This document shows positions 1 to 8,422 of a stretch of DNA of 64,000 nt, piece after piece. The DNA lies in NCBI RefSeq assembly GCF_040546815.1, contig NZ_JBEPOO010000001.1, positions 1,922,001 through 1,986,000 of the forward strand. Direction: 5' to 3'. Under the pieces are notes generated by a model that was given only the letters and a program-made list of their open reading frames with translations, made no database searches and was not told the origin of the DNA. The first letter of the stretch is position 1. Every line of letters starts with the position of its first letter. The stretch comes from Devosia sp. 2618. Its GTDB lineage: Bacteria > Pseudomonadota > Alphaproteobacteria > Rhizobiales > Devosiaceae. A program made the position numbers and the translations under genes.

Positions 1-755
1 CCGACCATCTTGATACGCTTGTCACCGAGGTTTTTCAGCGCGGTCGCCGTGACCACCGAGGAAATGTAGGCGGTGGCGATGATGCCGTCGATCTTGTCCT
101 TCTGGGCTGCCAGGAGCGCATTGACCTTCTGGTCGCCCTGCTCCTGATTGTCGGTATCGCCGACGGTCTGCAGCAGAGTGACGGCGCCATTGGTTTCGTC
201 GACGGCCTTCTGCACGGCCTGCTGGCGCAGGGTGGTGTTGGGGTCGACCAGAAGACCGGCGATGTGGACGATATTGCCCTTGCCGCCCATGGCTTCGATC
301 AGGGCCTTGGTGCCGACATAGGCAGCCTGCGATACGTCGGTCGAGAAGCAGAACGACGCGTCGGTTGGGTCCTGTGCACAGCCACCGATCGCGATTGATG
401 GGATGCCAGCGCCCTTGAGTTCTGCCAGCGTCGAGTTGATACCGACGGCGTCACCGGGGAAAATACCGAAGGCATTGGTGCCCTGTGCGGCAAGGCTTTC
501 GAGCAATTGGGTCTGGGCTTCGAGCTTCCATTCGGACGGCACCTGGTAGTCGACGGCAGCGATCGAGAAATCCTTGATGGCGGCGGCAATGCCGGGTTCC
601 CAGCCAACGAAATATGGGTGCGGACCACCGGGGACCAGGGCAATGCGGTTGTCCGATGCCTGTAGCCCCATTGGGGCCAGGACCATCGAAATAGCGAGTG
701 CGACGCTCGTGGCGCGACGGACGTTTGACGCTCTGTTGTTGTTTGCGGTTTTCAT
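1..755 (-). CDS. Sugar ABC transporter periplasmic binding protein (RbsB-like), 3' end beyond window
   Basis: The reading frame runs from an ATG at 755 to the left edge without a stop, so about 251 codons of the N-terminal part are present. A strong Shine-Dalgarno (GAGGAGGG) precedes the ATG. Residues 1-33 form a basic then hydrophobic signal peptide ending near GLQAS. The mature part has the type I periplasmic binding fold (RIALVPGGPHPYF near the N-terminus, then GIPSIAIGG and GNIVHIAG blocks) typical of sugar-binding proteins of CUT2/ribose-type importers. Known for the family: it captures a sugar in the periplasm and hands it to membrane permeases. The permease and ATPase genes are probably beyond the left edge (inference). 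It follows a sugar-acid catabolic operon and has its own leader with the same operator-like word. Confidence 0.85.
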   Translation of the reverse strand, partial: MKTANNNRASNVRRATSVALAISMVLAPMGLQASDNRIALVPGGPHPYFVGWEPGIAAAIKDFSIAAVDYQVPSEWKLEAQTQLLESLAAQGTNAFGIFPGDAVGINSTLAELKGAGIPSIAIGGCAQDPTDASFCFSTDVSQAAYVGTKALIEAMGGKGNIVHIAGLLVDPNTTLRQQAVQKAVDETNGAVTLLQTVGDTDNQEQGDQKVNALLAAQKDKIDGIIATAYISSVVTATALKNLGDKRIKMV

Positions 756-826
756 TTTCACCCTCCTCGTGAAAGCCGGCAGCGTGGCCGGCGTGTGGTT
801 TACATTATCGAAATTGGATCAATAGT

Positions 827-841
827 CCAGTGGTCCAGCCA
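827..841. promoter_or_regulatory. Operator-like 15-nt word upstream of the binding-protein gene
   Basis: CCAGTGGTCCAGCCA lies 72-86 nt upstream of the ATG at 755. The identical 15 nt recur at 4576-4590 in front of the other unit of this locus. The core TGG-N5-CCA is an imperfect palindrome, the layout of GntR/FCD-type operators. On the minus strand a -10-like GATAAT lies just downstream of it. That a regulator binds here is inference. Confidence 0.5.
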
Positions 842-884
842 GTTAGTTTGCGGCCTCTTTTCGAGCGCCTGGCGCGCTCATAGG

Positions 885-1718
885 CTAGAGGCCGTAGAAG
901 CGTTCGGCGTTGGTGGCCCAGACCTTTTGCTGGTCGTCTGGCGACAAGGGTTTCAGCGCGTCGGCAACGACACCGACCCATTTGCCGTAGTCGGCAACCA
1001 AATTGACCACGGGCCAATCGCTGCCGAAAACCAGCCGGTCGGGGCCGAAAATGTCGATGACGGTTTCCAGATAGGGTTTGACCCGATCGGGCGTCCAATC
1101 GGGGCCATCTTCCGTCAAAAGACCGGAGAGCTTGCAATGCACATGGGTCAGGTCACGGAACTGTTCCATGTCGCGCGCCCAGGCATCGTGCTCGCCCTTG
1201 TTGATGGCAGGCTTGGCCATGTGATCGACGATTACCGGCAAGGTGGGGTAGCGCTCGATGAAGCGCACGGTATTGAGAATGTGGCGCGGTTTGATCAGCG
1301 CATCAAAACGCAGGCCGAGGTCGAGAGCGGACTGGATGGCCGGATCGAGATCGGGGCGCAGGATCCAGTCATCGTCCGGCAGGTCCTGCAGATATGGACG
1401 AATGCCCTTGAGCGATGGGCTGCGCGCCAATTGCTCGAGATTGCCAGCAACGCCCTGCCCCAGCATATCGACCCAGCCGACAATGCCGCGGATGAAGCTG
1501 TGGCCATTGGCGAGGCCCAGCAGGTAGCCGAGTTCTTCGACGGTCGAGCCCGCAGATACCAGCACGCAGCCTTCAACATTGTACTGGTCCGCCCAAGGCT
1601 TGGCGTCGACCGGGCCATAGTCGCGATAGAGCACTTCGAGTTCTGGCGACATCCAGAGCGCATAGCTATGCTCCAGCGCCAGCGTCCAGAAATGCATGTG
1701 TGTATCGATGCGTCGCAT
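885..1718 (-). CDS. Amidohydrolase-2 family hydrolase, probable sugar-acid lactonase
   Basis: A 277-residue amidohydrolase-2 protein. The N-terminus carries D-T-H-M-H (H7 and H9), the usual first metal-binding pair, followed later by VDHMAKP, HCKLSG and FGSDWP, the remaining conserved blocks. In this family L-fuconolactonase and related enzymes open sugar lactones or hydrolyse small cyclic substrates. Its neighbours are an SDR and an enolase-superfamily enzyme, the trio used to oxidise, delactonise and dehydrate L-fucose-like sugars, so a lactonase role is inferred. I chose the ATG at 1718 rather than the GTG at 1721 because GGGAGA sits six nt upstream. It is the last gene of the four-gene minus-strand run; 20 nt separate it from the SDR. 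The exact sugar cannot be read from the sequence. Confidence 0.82.
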   Translation of the reverse strand: MRRIDTHMHFWTLALEHSYALWMSPELEVLYRDYGPVDAKPWADQYNVEGCVLVSAGSTVEELGYLLGLANGHSFIRGIVGWVDMLGQGVAGNLEQLARSPSLKGIRPYLQDLPDDDWILRPDLDPAIQSALDLGLRFDALIKPRHILNTVRFIERYPTLPVIVDHMAKPAINKGEHDAWARDMEQFRDLTHVHCKLSGLLTEDGPDWTPDRVKPYLETVIDIFGPDRLVFGSDWPVVNLVADYGKWVGVVADALKPLSPDDQQKVWATNAERFYGL

Positions 1719-1738
1719 CACGTTCTCCCAAATGGCTG

Positions 1739-2539
1739 CTAGAAAATCCGAAGACCGGCCAGCAGTCCACCGTCTGCAGTAAACTCGGCACCGGTGCAGA
1801 ATCCGGAGCGCTCGCTCGCCAGAAATCCGATGAGTTCGGCAATCTCAAGGGCAGTGCCCAACCGACCCAGCGGAACCGGCTTGGCGAACTCCTTGTACAT
1901 ATCCTCGACACTTCTGCCGTTGCCATTCGCCTTGGCAAAATGCTCCTGCATCGGGGTGATGATCGAGCCCGGACAGACCGTGTTGGCGCGGATGCCGTGC
2001 TTGGCAAGGTCGATGGCCAGCGTGTGTGTGAAGGACACAATCGCGCCCTTGGTGCTGGCATAGGCGCAGACGCCCGGCGTGTTCGACGTGGCCTGAACCG
2101 AGGCGACGGTGACGATGGAGCCGCCGCCCGCTGCGATCATGTGCGGCACGCCGAAATGGCAGGCCAGGTACATCGACTTGACGTTGACGGCGAATGCCCG
2201 GTCCCAGCTGGCTTCGTCCGTCTCCACCACATCGCCAACCGGATGGATGGCGGCGGAGCACAGCATGACATCGATGCTGCCGAAGCTCTTTGCCGTGGTT
2301 TCGATGGCCTGATGCACGAAGTCGGACTGGCTGGCGTCGCCATGCAGGCCGATGACCTTGCGGCCGCCAGCTGATAGGTCCTCGGCGACGTCAAGCGTAT
2401 CCGGTGCGTGGCCGACGATGACCACTTTGGCGCCGCGCTCGGCGAGCAGCCGGGCTGAGGCCAGGCCGATGCCGGAGCTGCCGCCGAGAACGAAGGCTGT
2501 TTTGCCCTCGAACTCCTGATCCAGACTCTTGGATGGCAT
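1739..2539 (-). CDS. Short-chain dehydrogenase/reductase, probable sugar dehydrogenase
   Basis: A 266-residue classical SDR. The cofactor loop GGSSGIG is at residues 19-25, NNAG is replaced by CSAA near residue 94, and the catalytic set S147, Y160, K164 (YASTK) is intact. The C-terminus has the usual CPGSI...P and FTADGG motifs. Known chemistry is NAD(P)-dependent oxidation of a hydroxyl group. Placed between an enolase-superfamily dehydratase and a lactonase, it most likely oxidises an aldose to its lactone or a later intermediate (inference). The start is the ATG at 2539, nine nt after the preceding gene stops at 2549, so translation is likely coupled. The replacement of NNAG is unusual but tolerated in several SDRs. 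Confidence 0.85.
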   Translation of the reverse strand: MPSKSLDQEFEGKTAFVLGGSSGIGLASARLLAERGAKVVIVGHAPDTLDVAEDLSAGGRKVIGLHGDASQSDFVHQAIETTAKSFGSIDVMLCSAAIHPVGDVVETDEASWDRAFAVNVKSMYLACHFGVPHMIAAGGGSIVTVASVQATSNTPGVCAYASTKGAIVSFTHTLAIDLAKHGIRANTVCPGSIITPMQEHFAKANGNGRSVEDMYKEFAKPVPLGRLGTALEIAELIGFLASERSGFCTGAEFTADGGLLAGLRIF

Positions 2540-2548
2540 GAGTTTCTC

Positions 2549-3664
2549 CTAGAGGCGCTGGCTGAACGAGGCAATGGCGGCTTCGGTCAGCGTAGTGCTG
2601 GCGCCGGGTTGCTGTGGCCGCACATAGTGGCCACCCTCGACCTTGATCGGCTCGACGAAGCAATCCTTGATCCATGGAATGTATTCCAGCATCGTCGTTG
2701 CCGGGTGCCAGTAGGACAGATGGACGTGGATCTGGCCCATATCGCCAACATGGGCGACGATTGGCAGACGGCGCGAATGGGCGCTGTGGGCGACTTGGAT
2801 ATATTCGGTGATACCAGCAACGCGGGTCACATCAGGCTGCACATATTCGACGGCGCGCGCGTCCATGAAGCTGTTGAACGCCTCGGCGGTATAGAGCTGT
2901 TCGCCCAGTGCGATCGGAATGGTCGTCGACTGCGCCAGCGCGGCGTGCGAGGCGATATCGTCGTACCACATCGGCTCTTCGAGCCAGAACACGTCCAGTG
3001 GTTCGGCCCGAGCGCAGAAGCGCTGAGCGGTGGGCAAGTCCCATTTGCCATTGGCGTCGATGGCGATGGTGACATTAGGGCCAACGGCCTTGCGGACGGC
3101 GGCAAAGCGCTCGATGTCGACCATTGGATTGGCATGACCAACCTTGATCTTGAGGCGCTGGAAGCCATCCACTTCGATGGCGCGCTTGCAGCCGTCGACG
3201 AGCTTGTCCTTGGGGACGGAGAGCCAGCCGATATCGGTGTTGTAGGCTTCGAGCTTGTCCGATGTGGCGCCGCCGAGCAGTTTCCACAGCGGCAGGCCAG
3301 CGGCCTTGGCGCGCAGATCCCAGAGGGCGATATCGATGGCGGCGAGCGCGATGTGGGTGACGCCTGCGCGGCCGACCCACTGAATGGCCGGGTATCGCGC
3401 CAGCTTCTGCCAGAGGCGGTCGCTATCCTGCGCATCCTCGCCCATCAGCAGCGGGCCGTAGGATTTGTCGATACAAGCGGTCACCAGCCGGTCGGTTTCG
3501 AGGTGGGCGTGGGTGCCGGTGTAACCGTAGCCGAACAGGCCGTTGTCGCTGCCGATCTTGACGCCCACCACGCCCCAATGGGTGATCGTGTGGGTGGAAT
3601 CCGAGATCGACGGCACGTTGACCGGGACATGCAGGATGAATGGCTCGATGGAGATGATTTTCAT
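2549..3664 (-). CDS. Enolase superfamily (mandelate racemase/muconate lactonizing type) sugar-acid dehydratase
   Basis: A 371-residue enolase-superfamily protein. The MR-type signature is complete: KxK at K172/K174, metal ligands D203 (AIDAN), E229 (WLEEP) and E255 (LGEQ), and the D278/H305 dyad (QPDVT and VAHVGD). MR-subgroup enzymes abstract the alpha proton of a sugar acid and usually dehydrate it to a 2-keto-3-deoxy acid. With the downstream SDR and lactonase it would form the middle of a non-phosphorylative sugar pathway, for example for L-fucose, L-rhamnose or a related acid. The specific acid is not determinable from the residues seen. The ATG at 3664 lies eight nt downstream of the previous stop codon, which fits one mRNA. 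The length is close to the usual family size. Confidence 0.85.
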   Translation of the reverse strand: MKIISIEPFILHVPVNVPSISDSTHTITHWGVVGVKIGSDNGLFGYGYTGTHAHLETDRLVTACIDKSYGPLLMGEDAQDSDRLWQKLARYPAIQWVGRAGVTHIALAAIDIALWDLRAKAAGLPLWKLLGGATSDKLEAYNTDIGWLSVPKDKLVDGCKRAIEVDGFQRLKIKVGHANPMVDIERFAAVRKAVGPNVTIAIDANGKWDLPTAQRFCARAEPLDVFWLEEPMWYDDIASHAALAQSTTIPIALGEQLYTAEAFNSFMDARAVEYVQPDVTRVAGITEYIQVAHSAHSRRLPIVAHVGDMGQIHVHLSYWHPATTMLEYIPWIKDCFVEPIKVEGGHYVRPQQPGASTTLTEAAIASFSQRL

Positions 3665-3672
3665 GACGGACC

Positions 3673-4545
3673 CTAGCGGATGAAGTCTTTGCTGAGTTTG
3701 AGAACCGAACCGACATTGTGCCGGTCGACGATTGCGGCACCGGCGTCGAGCGACGGCGGCATGAGGCCAAAGCGGAGATAGAGCGCCAGCTGGACGACCG
3801 GGTAATAGCCCTGCAGGTAGGGCTGCTGGTCGATGGTGCAGTCGAGGTGCCCATCGCTGATGAGGTCGACGATGCCGGGCGACAGATCGAAGCCCGCGGC
3901 GTAGATTTGGCCTTGCGGCTGGGCCTGCGCGACAAGACCGGCGGCTTCGCTATCGGGCTGACCGGTGCCGATGATGACGCGGGCTGGGAAGTCCTTCAGC
4001 ACGGATTGCAGCAGGTCGGCGCCTTTGTGCGGCTCCCTGCCGGTCACGACGTAGCGGATGTTGGCGTTGCGGTCGGATAGACCACGCGCAATCCCTGCCC
4101 CACGCTGTTCCAGTGCGCCGACGCCTTCGTCGTGCATGGTGATGATGACTTTGTCGCCGTCGGCGAGCGTGGCTGCAGCGCGGCGTCCGAGGGCTTCACC
4201 GGCGGTAATGAAGTCCTGCATCACATAGGCCAGGTTGCCACTAGCGCCTTTGGCGGCGTCGATGTTGAAGGCCACGACCGGCACGTTCTGAGCGGCAGCT
4301 TCGGCCATGACATCGCTCAATGCGTGGGCGTCGAAAATATTGAGGGCCAGTCCGTCCACATGGTCTGCCAGCGCCTGACGCACCAGAGCCTTGAATTCGG
4401 CGAGGTCGAAGCCAGGCGTACCGACGAGACTGGCGTCGACGTTCATCGCTGCAGCGGCATCGGCGAGGCCACGCGATACGACGCGAAACAGCTCCTCATC
4501 GGCTGCGATGGTGACGAAGCGAAACGTCAGTTTCCCGGATTTCAT
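3673..4545 (-). CDS. Periplasmic-binding-protein-like sugar-binding domain protein lacking a signal peptide
   Basis: A 290-residue protein with the type I sugar-binding fold ([67 protein letters not shown]). The start at 4545 is supported by GGAGGAG five nt upstream; upstream in-frame codons add only a few charged residues. There is no signal peptide and no N-terminal helix-turn-helix, so neither a standard ABC binding protein nor a LacI regulator is complete here. It may be a cytoplasmic ligand sensor, a binding protein exported in an unknown way, or a paralogue in decay. It is the first gene of the unit, directly after the promoter and operator-like word, and is followed nine nt later by the dehydratase gene. 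Confidence 0.75.
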   Translation of the reverse strand: MKSGKLTFRFVTIAADEELFRVVSRGLADAAAAMNVDASLVGTPGFDLAEFKALVRQALADHVDGLALNIFDAHALSDVMAEAAAQNVPVVAFNIDAAKGASGNLAYVMQDFITAGEALGRRAAATLADGDKVIITMHDEGVGALEQRGAGIARGLSDRNANIRYVVTGREPHKGADLLQSVLKDFPARVIIGTGQPDSEAAGLVAQAQPQGQIYAAGFDLSPGIVDLISDGHLDCTIDQQPYLQGYYPVVQLALYLRFGLMPPSLDAGAAIVDRHNVGSVLKLSKDFIR

Positions 4546-4575
4546 CCAGCTCCTCCAAGCTTTCGGCCAGATCAC

Positions 4576-4624
4576 CCAGTGGTCCAGCCATTAAACCAAT
4601 ACTGAAGCAAGTGGCGTTGGTCAA
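4576..4624 (-). promoter_or_regulatory. Probable sigma-70 promoter with overlapping operator-like word
   Basis: On the minus strand TTGACC (4624-4619), a 17-nt spacer and TATTGG (4601-4596) make a plausible -35/-10 pair in front of the four-gene sugar-acid unit. The 15-nt word at 4576-4590 sits at the expected transcription start, 31-45 nt upstream of the first ATG. Its position favours repression (inference). Confidence 0.5.
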
Positions 4625-4815
4625 TGGCGTTGAGGGAGAGTAAGTTCGGAGGCGAAAGCCGGAAACTTCAAGGTTACGCGATCGCGAAATTTATCAGATA
4701 CAACAGTTTCTTAGCAGGGTCTAAAACTGTCATCAGAACATGTGTGCCATACTGTTGGACCGCTGGTCGCTCTGCAATTTTCTAACGCGCGAACTCGTGA
4801 CGCAGACTGAAAATG

Positions 4816-4850
4816 AAAAAGCCGTGGCGGACATTTCTGTCCACCACGGC
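4816..4850 (-). terminator. Intrinsic terminator of the ABC importer operon
   Basis: Arms at 4821-4833 and 4838-4850 pair over 13 bp with one mismatch and a four-nt loop, and the minus-strand transcript continues with TTTTTC. It lies 55 nt past the stop of the binding-protein gene. Apart from this and the promoter at 4596-4624, nothing is seen in the 360 nt between 4546 and 4905. Confidence 0.85.
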
Positions 4851-4905
4851 CTTACCAGATCAAACGTTTCGCCCGGCGTCGCATGTTCCGACGGGCGGGG
4901 TTTGA

Positions 4906-5955
4906 TTACTGGCCGACGACGGCGTTCCAGCCTTCGACGATCTTGGCGACGGCGCCCGAGAAGCTCTCAAGGTTGGTCGGGAAGTGAACATTGGCATAGG
5001 CCGAAGCTGGCAGCAGCTTGGCGGCAACTTCGGCTGGCAGGGTCACGTCACGCGTTGGGTGGGCATAGCCTTCGGCGAGCATGACCTGACCTTCGTCGGA
5101 GAAGATGAAGTCAATGGCGCCCTTGGCGGCATTTGGGTTTGGCGCGAGGGCATTGATATATTGCGAGAACAGCATGCCAACTGACGCGTCGGATGGGATG
5201 ATCACTTCGAGCGGCAGGCCGGTCGCGTCGCGCTTGGCGAAACCGTCAAAGTCATAGACCAGCGAGATCGGGCATTCACCCTTCTGGATCGACGCGACAT
5301 TGAGCACGACGCCGTCGCGCAGGTTGCCGGTGTCACGCAGCTTGGTGAACCAGTCGATACCCGGCTGGACATTGGTCTCGTCGCCGCCATTGGCATAGGC
5401 AGCGGCCAGAACCGAGGCGGTGGCATAGGTCGAGACGCGTGGATCGCGCGAGCAGACCTGATCCTTGTATTCTGGCTTCAGCAGGTCATTCCAGGTGGCT
5501 GGCAGAACCTTGACCTGATCTGTGTTCACGAGAAACGAGATGGCGCCCCAGTAGCCGGAAGCCCAACGGCCATCGGGATCCTTGAATTCTGGCTTGATCG
5601 AATCCCAGCTGGAATTCTTGTAGCTGGCAGCGAGGTTTTCGCCGACCAGACGGCCGAGGAAATCATAGCCGATGTCGGCAATGTCCATGACTGGTGCGTT
5701 CTTTTCGGCCAGCAGGCGGGTGATTTCTTCAGCCGAGGTCATGTCGGTGTCGACGTGCTCGACGCCGTAGATTTCCTCGATGCGGCCGAAGATGTTGCCG
5801 AGGTTCACCCAGTCATCGGACATGCCGTAGCTGATGAGGTTGCCTTCCTTGTGGGCGGCTTCGGTGATTTCTGTCGTGCTCTGGGCATGAGCCGAGGCGA
5901 TGGACAGGCCCAGCACGGCGACGCTGGCAGCTTGTTTCAGGATCGACTTGAACAT
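4906..5955 (-). CDS. ABC transporter periplasmic binding protein (spermidine/iron/AfuA-like type II)
   Basis: A 349-residue secreted binding protein; residues 1-24 are a Sec signal peptide ending at SAHAQS. The body shows the extracellular solute-binding family 1/8 layout (GNLISYGMSDDW, DIADIGYDFLG, GYWGAISFLVNTD, WNDLLKPEYKDQV, GAIDFIFSDEGQ). This family binds Fe3+, polyamines, thiamine, 2-aminoethylphosphonate or hexose phosphates. The gene is the last of the importer operon, 39 nt after the second permease with its own Shine-Dalgarno (AAGGA), and is followed by an intrinsic terminator. The phosphatase and the hydrolase coded nearby favour a phosphorylated ligand, but that is inference. No iron-ligand tyrosine pair was recognised. 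Confidence 0.85.
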   Translation of the reverse strand: MFKSILKQAASVAVLGLSIASAHAQSTTEITEAAHKEGNLISYGMSDDWVNLGNIFGRIEEIYGVEHVDTDMTSAEEITRLLAEKNAPVMDIADIGYDFLGRLVGENLAASYKNSSWDSIKPEFKDPDGRWASGYWGAISFLVNTDQVKVLPATWNDLLKPEYKDQVCSRDPRVSTYATASVLAAAYANGGDETNVQPGIDWFTKLRDTGNLRDGVVLNVASIQKGECPISLVYDFDGFAKRDATGLPLEVIIPSDASVGMLFSQYINALAPNPNAAKGAIDFIFSDEGQVMLAEGYAHPTRDVTLPAEVAAKLLPASAYANVHFPTNLESFSGAVAKIVEGWNAVVGQ

Positions 5956-5994
5956 TGGATATTTCCTTGAGGAGAAAGGTAGACAGACAGGCGA

Positions 5995-6828
5995 TCACGC
6001 GGTGGCGGAGGACCCACGCGTGGAGGGACGGCGTGCCGAAGACGACAGCAGCGCCATCGACACCAGCCAGGCAGCGGAGAAGCTGATCAGTGCGAGCGCA
6101 CTGGCCTGACGGGCATCGAAACGGGTGAATTCGACCAGGTAGATGGGGAAGGTCTTGAGACGTGTCCCCACCAACAGATTGGCCAAAGCGAACTCGGCGA
6201 AAGCGGCCGAGAAAACCAGAAGACTGCCGCTGACCAAGCCACCGCGAATATTGGGCAGGATGACCTTGAGGAAGATCTGGACATCATTGGCGCCAAGGCT
6301 GCGGGCAGCATTGGAGAGGGCCGCCGTATCGATGGCCTCGAGCCCGTTCATGATGGCGCGGTACATGAAGGGCAGCGTGATCACGACATAGGCGGCAACC
6401 AGCATGGCGGGCGTATTGACCACCGCAATCGGCAGCGGCGAATAGAGCCGCACGAGACCCAAAGCCAGCACGACAGCCGGAAAGCCGAAGGGCAGGATGA
6501 CCAGTACTTCCATCAGCGGCTTGGCGCGCGGGACGCGGGTGTGGACCCAGAACGCCGTCGGGGCGATCAACGCCAACGAGGCTAGAACGGTCGAGAGCGA
6601 GATGGTCAGCGAATTGGTCAACGAGCGCTGGAAGCCGCGCTCTGAGGTGACCTTGATCCACCAATCGAACGTCAACCCTTCGGGCAGGATGGAGCGATCC
6701 CAGCGGATGGAGACGGAGAACAGTGCCGTCGCCACAACGGGCAGGATCATGAAGGCAAGGAACAGGCCGATTGTGATGGCGCGGAACGACAGGCCGGCGC
6801 GCACTTTTGGGGAGAGGTTCTGGCTCAT
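5995..6828 (-). CDS. ABC transporter permease, second subunit
   Basis: A 277-residue binding-protein-dependent transport permease with about six membrane segments. It carries the cytoplasmic EAA loop (AARSLGANDVQIFLKVILPNI), which docks on the ATPase. Family members pair with a second permease in Fe3+/polyamine/phosphonate-type importers. The ATG at 6828 overlaps the stop of the upstream permease by four nt (ATGA), so the two are translationally coupled. It lies between the first permease and the binding protein. Its hydrophobic profile and length are normal for the family. Confidence 0.85.
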   Translation of the reverse strand: MSQNLSPKVRAGLSFRAITIGLFLAFMILPVVATALFSVSIRWDRSILPEGLTFDWWIKVTSERGFQRSLTNSLTISLSTVLASLALIAPTAFWVHTRVPRAKPLMEVLVILPFGFPAVVLALGLVRLYSPLPIAVVNTPAMLVAAYVVITLPFMYRAIMNGLEAIDTAALSNAARSLGANDVQIFLKVILPNIRGGLVSGSLLVFSAAFAEFALANLLVGTRLKTFPIYLVEFTRFDARQASALALISFSAAWLVSMALLSSSARRPSTRGSSATA

Positions 6829-7664
6829 CTCGACACGGTCCTTTCACGGCGGGAAAAGACGCGCTGCAGAAGGATGCTGGCGGCCATGACGAGCATGGAG
6901 AGGACAGCGATGGCGTCGGCCAACGCTGGATCGAGCTGCACTTCACCGCGGATAAGGGCGGCGATCTGCACGGTGACGAGTTCGACCGAGGAACCGGTCA
7001 GCGTCCAGGCCGTGGCATAAGCACCGAAGGAATTGGCAAACAGCAGGCAGAAACAGCTGGCAATGCTTGGGCGCAGTAGCGGCAGGCCGACGAGGAGCCA
7101 ATAATTGCGTGGATCGGCGCCTAGGCTGGTGGCCGCCTCGCGCCATTCCTTGCGCAGGCCCTGAACCGACGGCAACAACAGAAGGATAGCCAGCGGGATT
7201 TGAAAATAGAGATAGGCGACGACCAGTCCGCTGATCGAATAGATGCGGACGCCGGGATAGAGCGTGATGCCGACCTGAGCGAGCAGCATGGTGATCATGC
7301 CGGTGGAGCCCAGCGCGATGATGAAGGCAAAGGCCAGCGGCGCCCCGCCGAAATTGGCTGCGACGGTCGAAAGCGCGATTATGCCATCGCGCCAGCGACT
7401 GCTGCGGCCGGTGACCAACAGATAGGCGATGACGAGCCCAGCCAACGTGCCGAGCGACGCCGTGGCCAGCGACAGGCCGATACTGTTGGCAAAACCGGTG
7501 ACGATGGTCGGACGTGCGGCACGGGCGAAATTGGCGAACGAGAACATGCCCGCGTCGGAAAAGGCCGACCAGACGAGCCCACCTAGTGGCAACAGTTCAA
7601 GGGCCAGAACGAAGATCAGGAAGGGTGCAAGGCCTAACCAAGCGGCGTGGGGGCGTTTCAGCAT
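6825..7664 (-). CDS. ABC transporter permease, first subunit
   Basis: A 279-residue inner-membrane permease with an N-terminal membrane segment (FLIFVLALELLPLGGLVW) and the EAA loop EAATSLGADPRNYWLLVGLP. It should form the heterodimeric channel with the product of the next gene. Its start overlaps the end of the metallo-beta-lactamase-fold gene by seven nt, which embeds that hydrolase in the importer operon. Substrate specificity cannot be read from a permease of this type. Confidence 0.85.
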   Translation of the reverse strand: MLKRPHAAWLGLAPFLIFVLALELLPLGGLVWSAFSDAGMFSFANFARAARPTIVTGFANSIGLSLATASLGTLAGLVIAYLLVTGRSSRWRDGIIALSTVAANFGGAPLAFAFIIALGSTGMITMLLAQVGITLYPGVRIYSISGLVVAYLYFQIPLAILLLLPSVQGLRKEWREAATSLGADPRNYWLLVGLPLLRPSIASCFCLLFANSFGAYATAWTLTGSSVELVTVQIAALIRGEVQLDPALADAIAVLSMLVMAASILLQRVFSRRERTVSR

Positions 7665-8422
7665 GTGACCACCGCGCCATCCGTGGTGACGGTTATTTCG
7701 CCACCAAACATCGTGCCAGCCTGTTCGAGCACCAGAGCATGCTCAATGGACGGGTAGGTGTGCGTCAGCACAAGGTGGCGCACATTGGCGCTTTGGGCGA
7801 TGCGTGAAGCGGTGATGGCTGTGAGGTGGTCTTCGGTCGGATAGCCGCCGCTGAAAGAACACTCGCAGAGGAACAGATCAGCATCGCGCGCGATTTCGAC
7901 CAGCGCAGGCACGTCAGTAGCGTCCCCGCTATAGACGAACGCCCTGCCCTCGTATTCGAGGCGGAACGCGATACTGTTGCTGGTGTGACCGGTGAGCGCG
8001 ACCTCAACCGCGATGCCGTCGATCTGGTGGCGGCCGACGCTCAGCTCATTGAACTGTAACGCGTAGGTTTCCGGAATGGCGTCGCGGAAGATGGTCAGCA
8101 GGCGCGTGACGAATTCCTCAAGACCGTAGCAACCGATCAGGCGCAACGGCTTGATGCGCTGCCAGCCGGGCGTGGCATTGTTGGCCTGCAGCAAGGTCAC
8201 GACGTCAAGAACGTGGTCGGGGTGCAGATGGGAGATGAACAGCGTGTCGATCTGACGGTAGTCGACGCCATGCGACGCCAGCCGGCCGAGTGCGCCGGGA
8301 CCGAGATCAAAGATGTAGCGGCGATCGCCGAGCTCGAGCAGGTGGCAGGACGGCGAACGGCCGTGGGCGGGCAGAATAGTGCCGGCTCCGACAACGGTGA
8401 GCTTCATACTGGCTGGGCTCAT
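7658..8422 (-). CDS. Metallo-beta-lactamase-fold hydrolase encoded inside the ABC importer operon
   Basis: A 254-residue MBL-fold protein. HLHPDH at residues 65-70 supplies the first metal ligands, H146, D167 (SGDATD) and H221 (LTHTYPS) fit the remaining ones, and EDHLTA (H199) resembles the RNase Z/PhnP-type branch. Such enzymes usually cleave phosphodiesters or cyclic phosphates. I chose the ATG at 8422 because it overlaps the ATPase stop as ATGA; an in-frame ATG at 8407 is an alternative, and longer starts would lie inside the ATPase gene. The placement between ATPase and permease genes suggests it acts on the imported compound in the cytoplasm (inference). There is no signal peptide. The substrate is unknown. 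Confidence 0.8.
   Translation of the reverse strand: MSPASMKLTVVGAGTILPAHGRSPSCHLLELGDRRYIFDLGPGALGRLASHGVDYRQIDTLFISHLHPDHVLDVVTLLQANNATPGWQRIKPLRLIGCYGLEEFVTRLLTIFRDAIPETYALQFNELSVGRHQIDGIAVEVALTGHTSNSIAFRLEYEGRAFVYSGDATDVPALVEIARDADLFLCECSFSGGYPTEDHLTAITASRIAQSANVRHLVLTHTYPSIEHALVLEQAGTMFGGEITVTTDGAVVTC

Noticed and set aside
795..1742. Long plus-strand frame of 315 codons opposite the amidohydrolase gene
   Set aside because: It is antisense to a gene with clear catalytic motifs; it has no domain or ribosome-binding site and reflects GC-rich codon bias.
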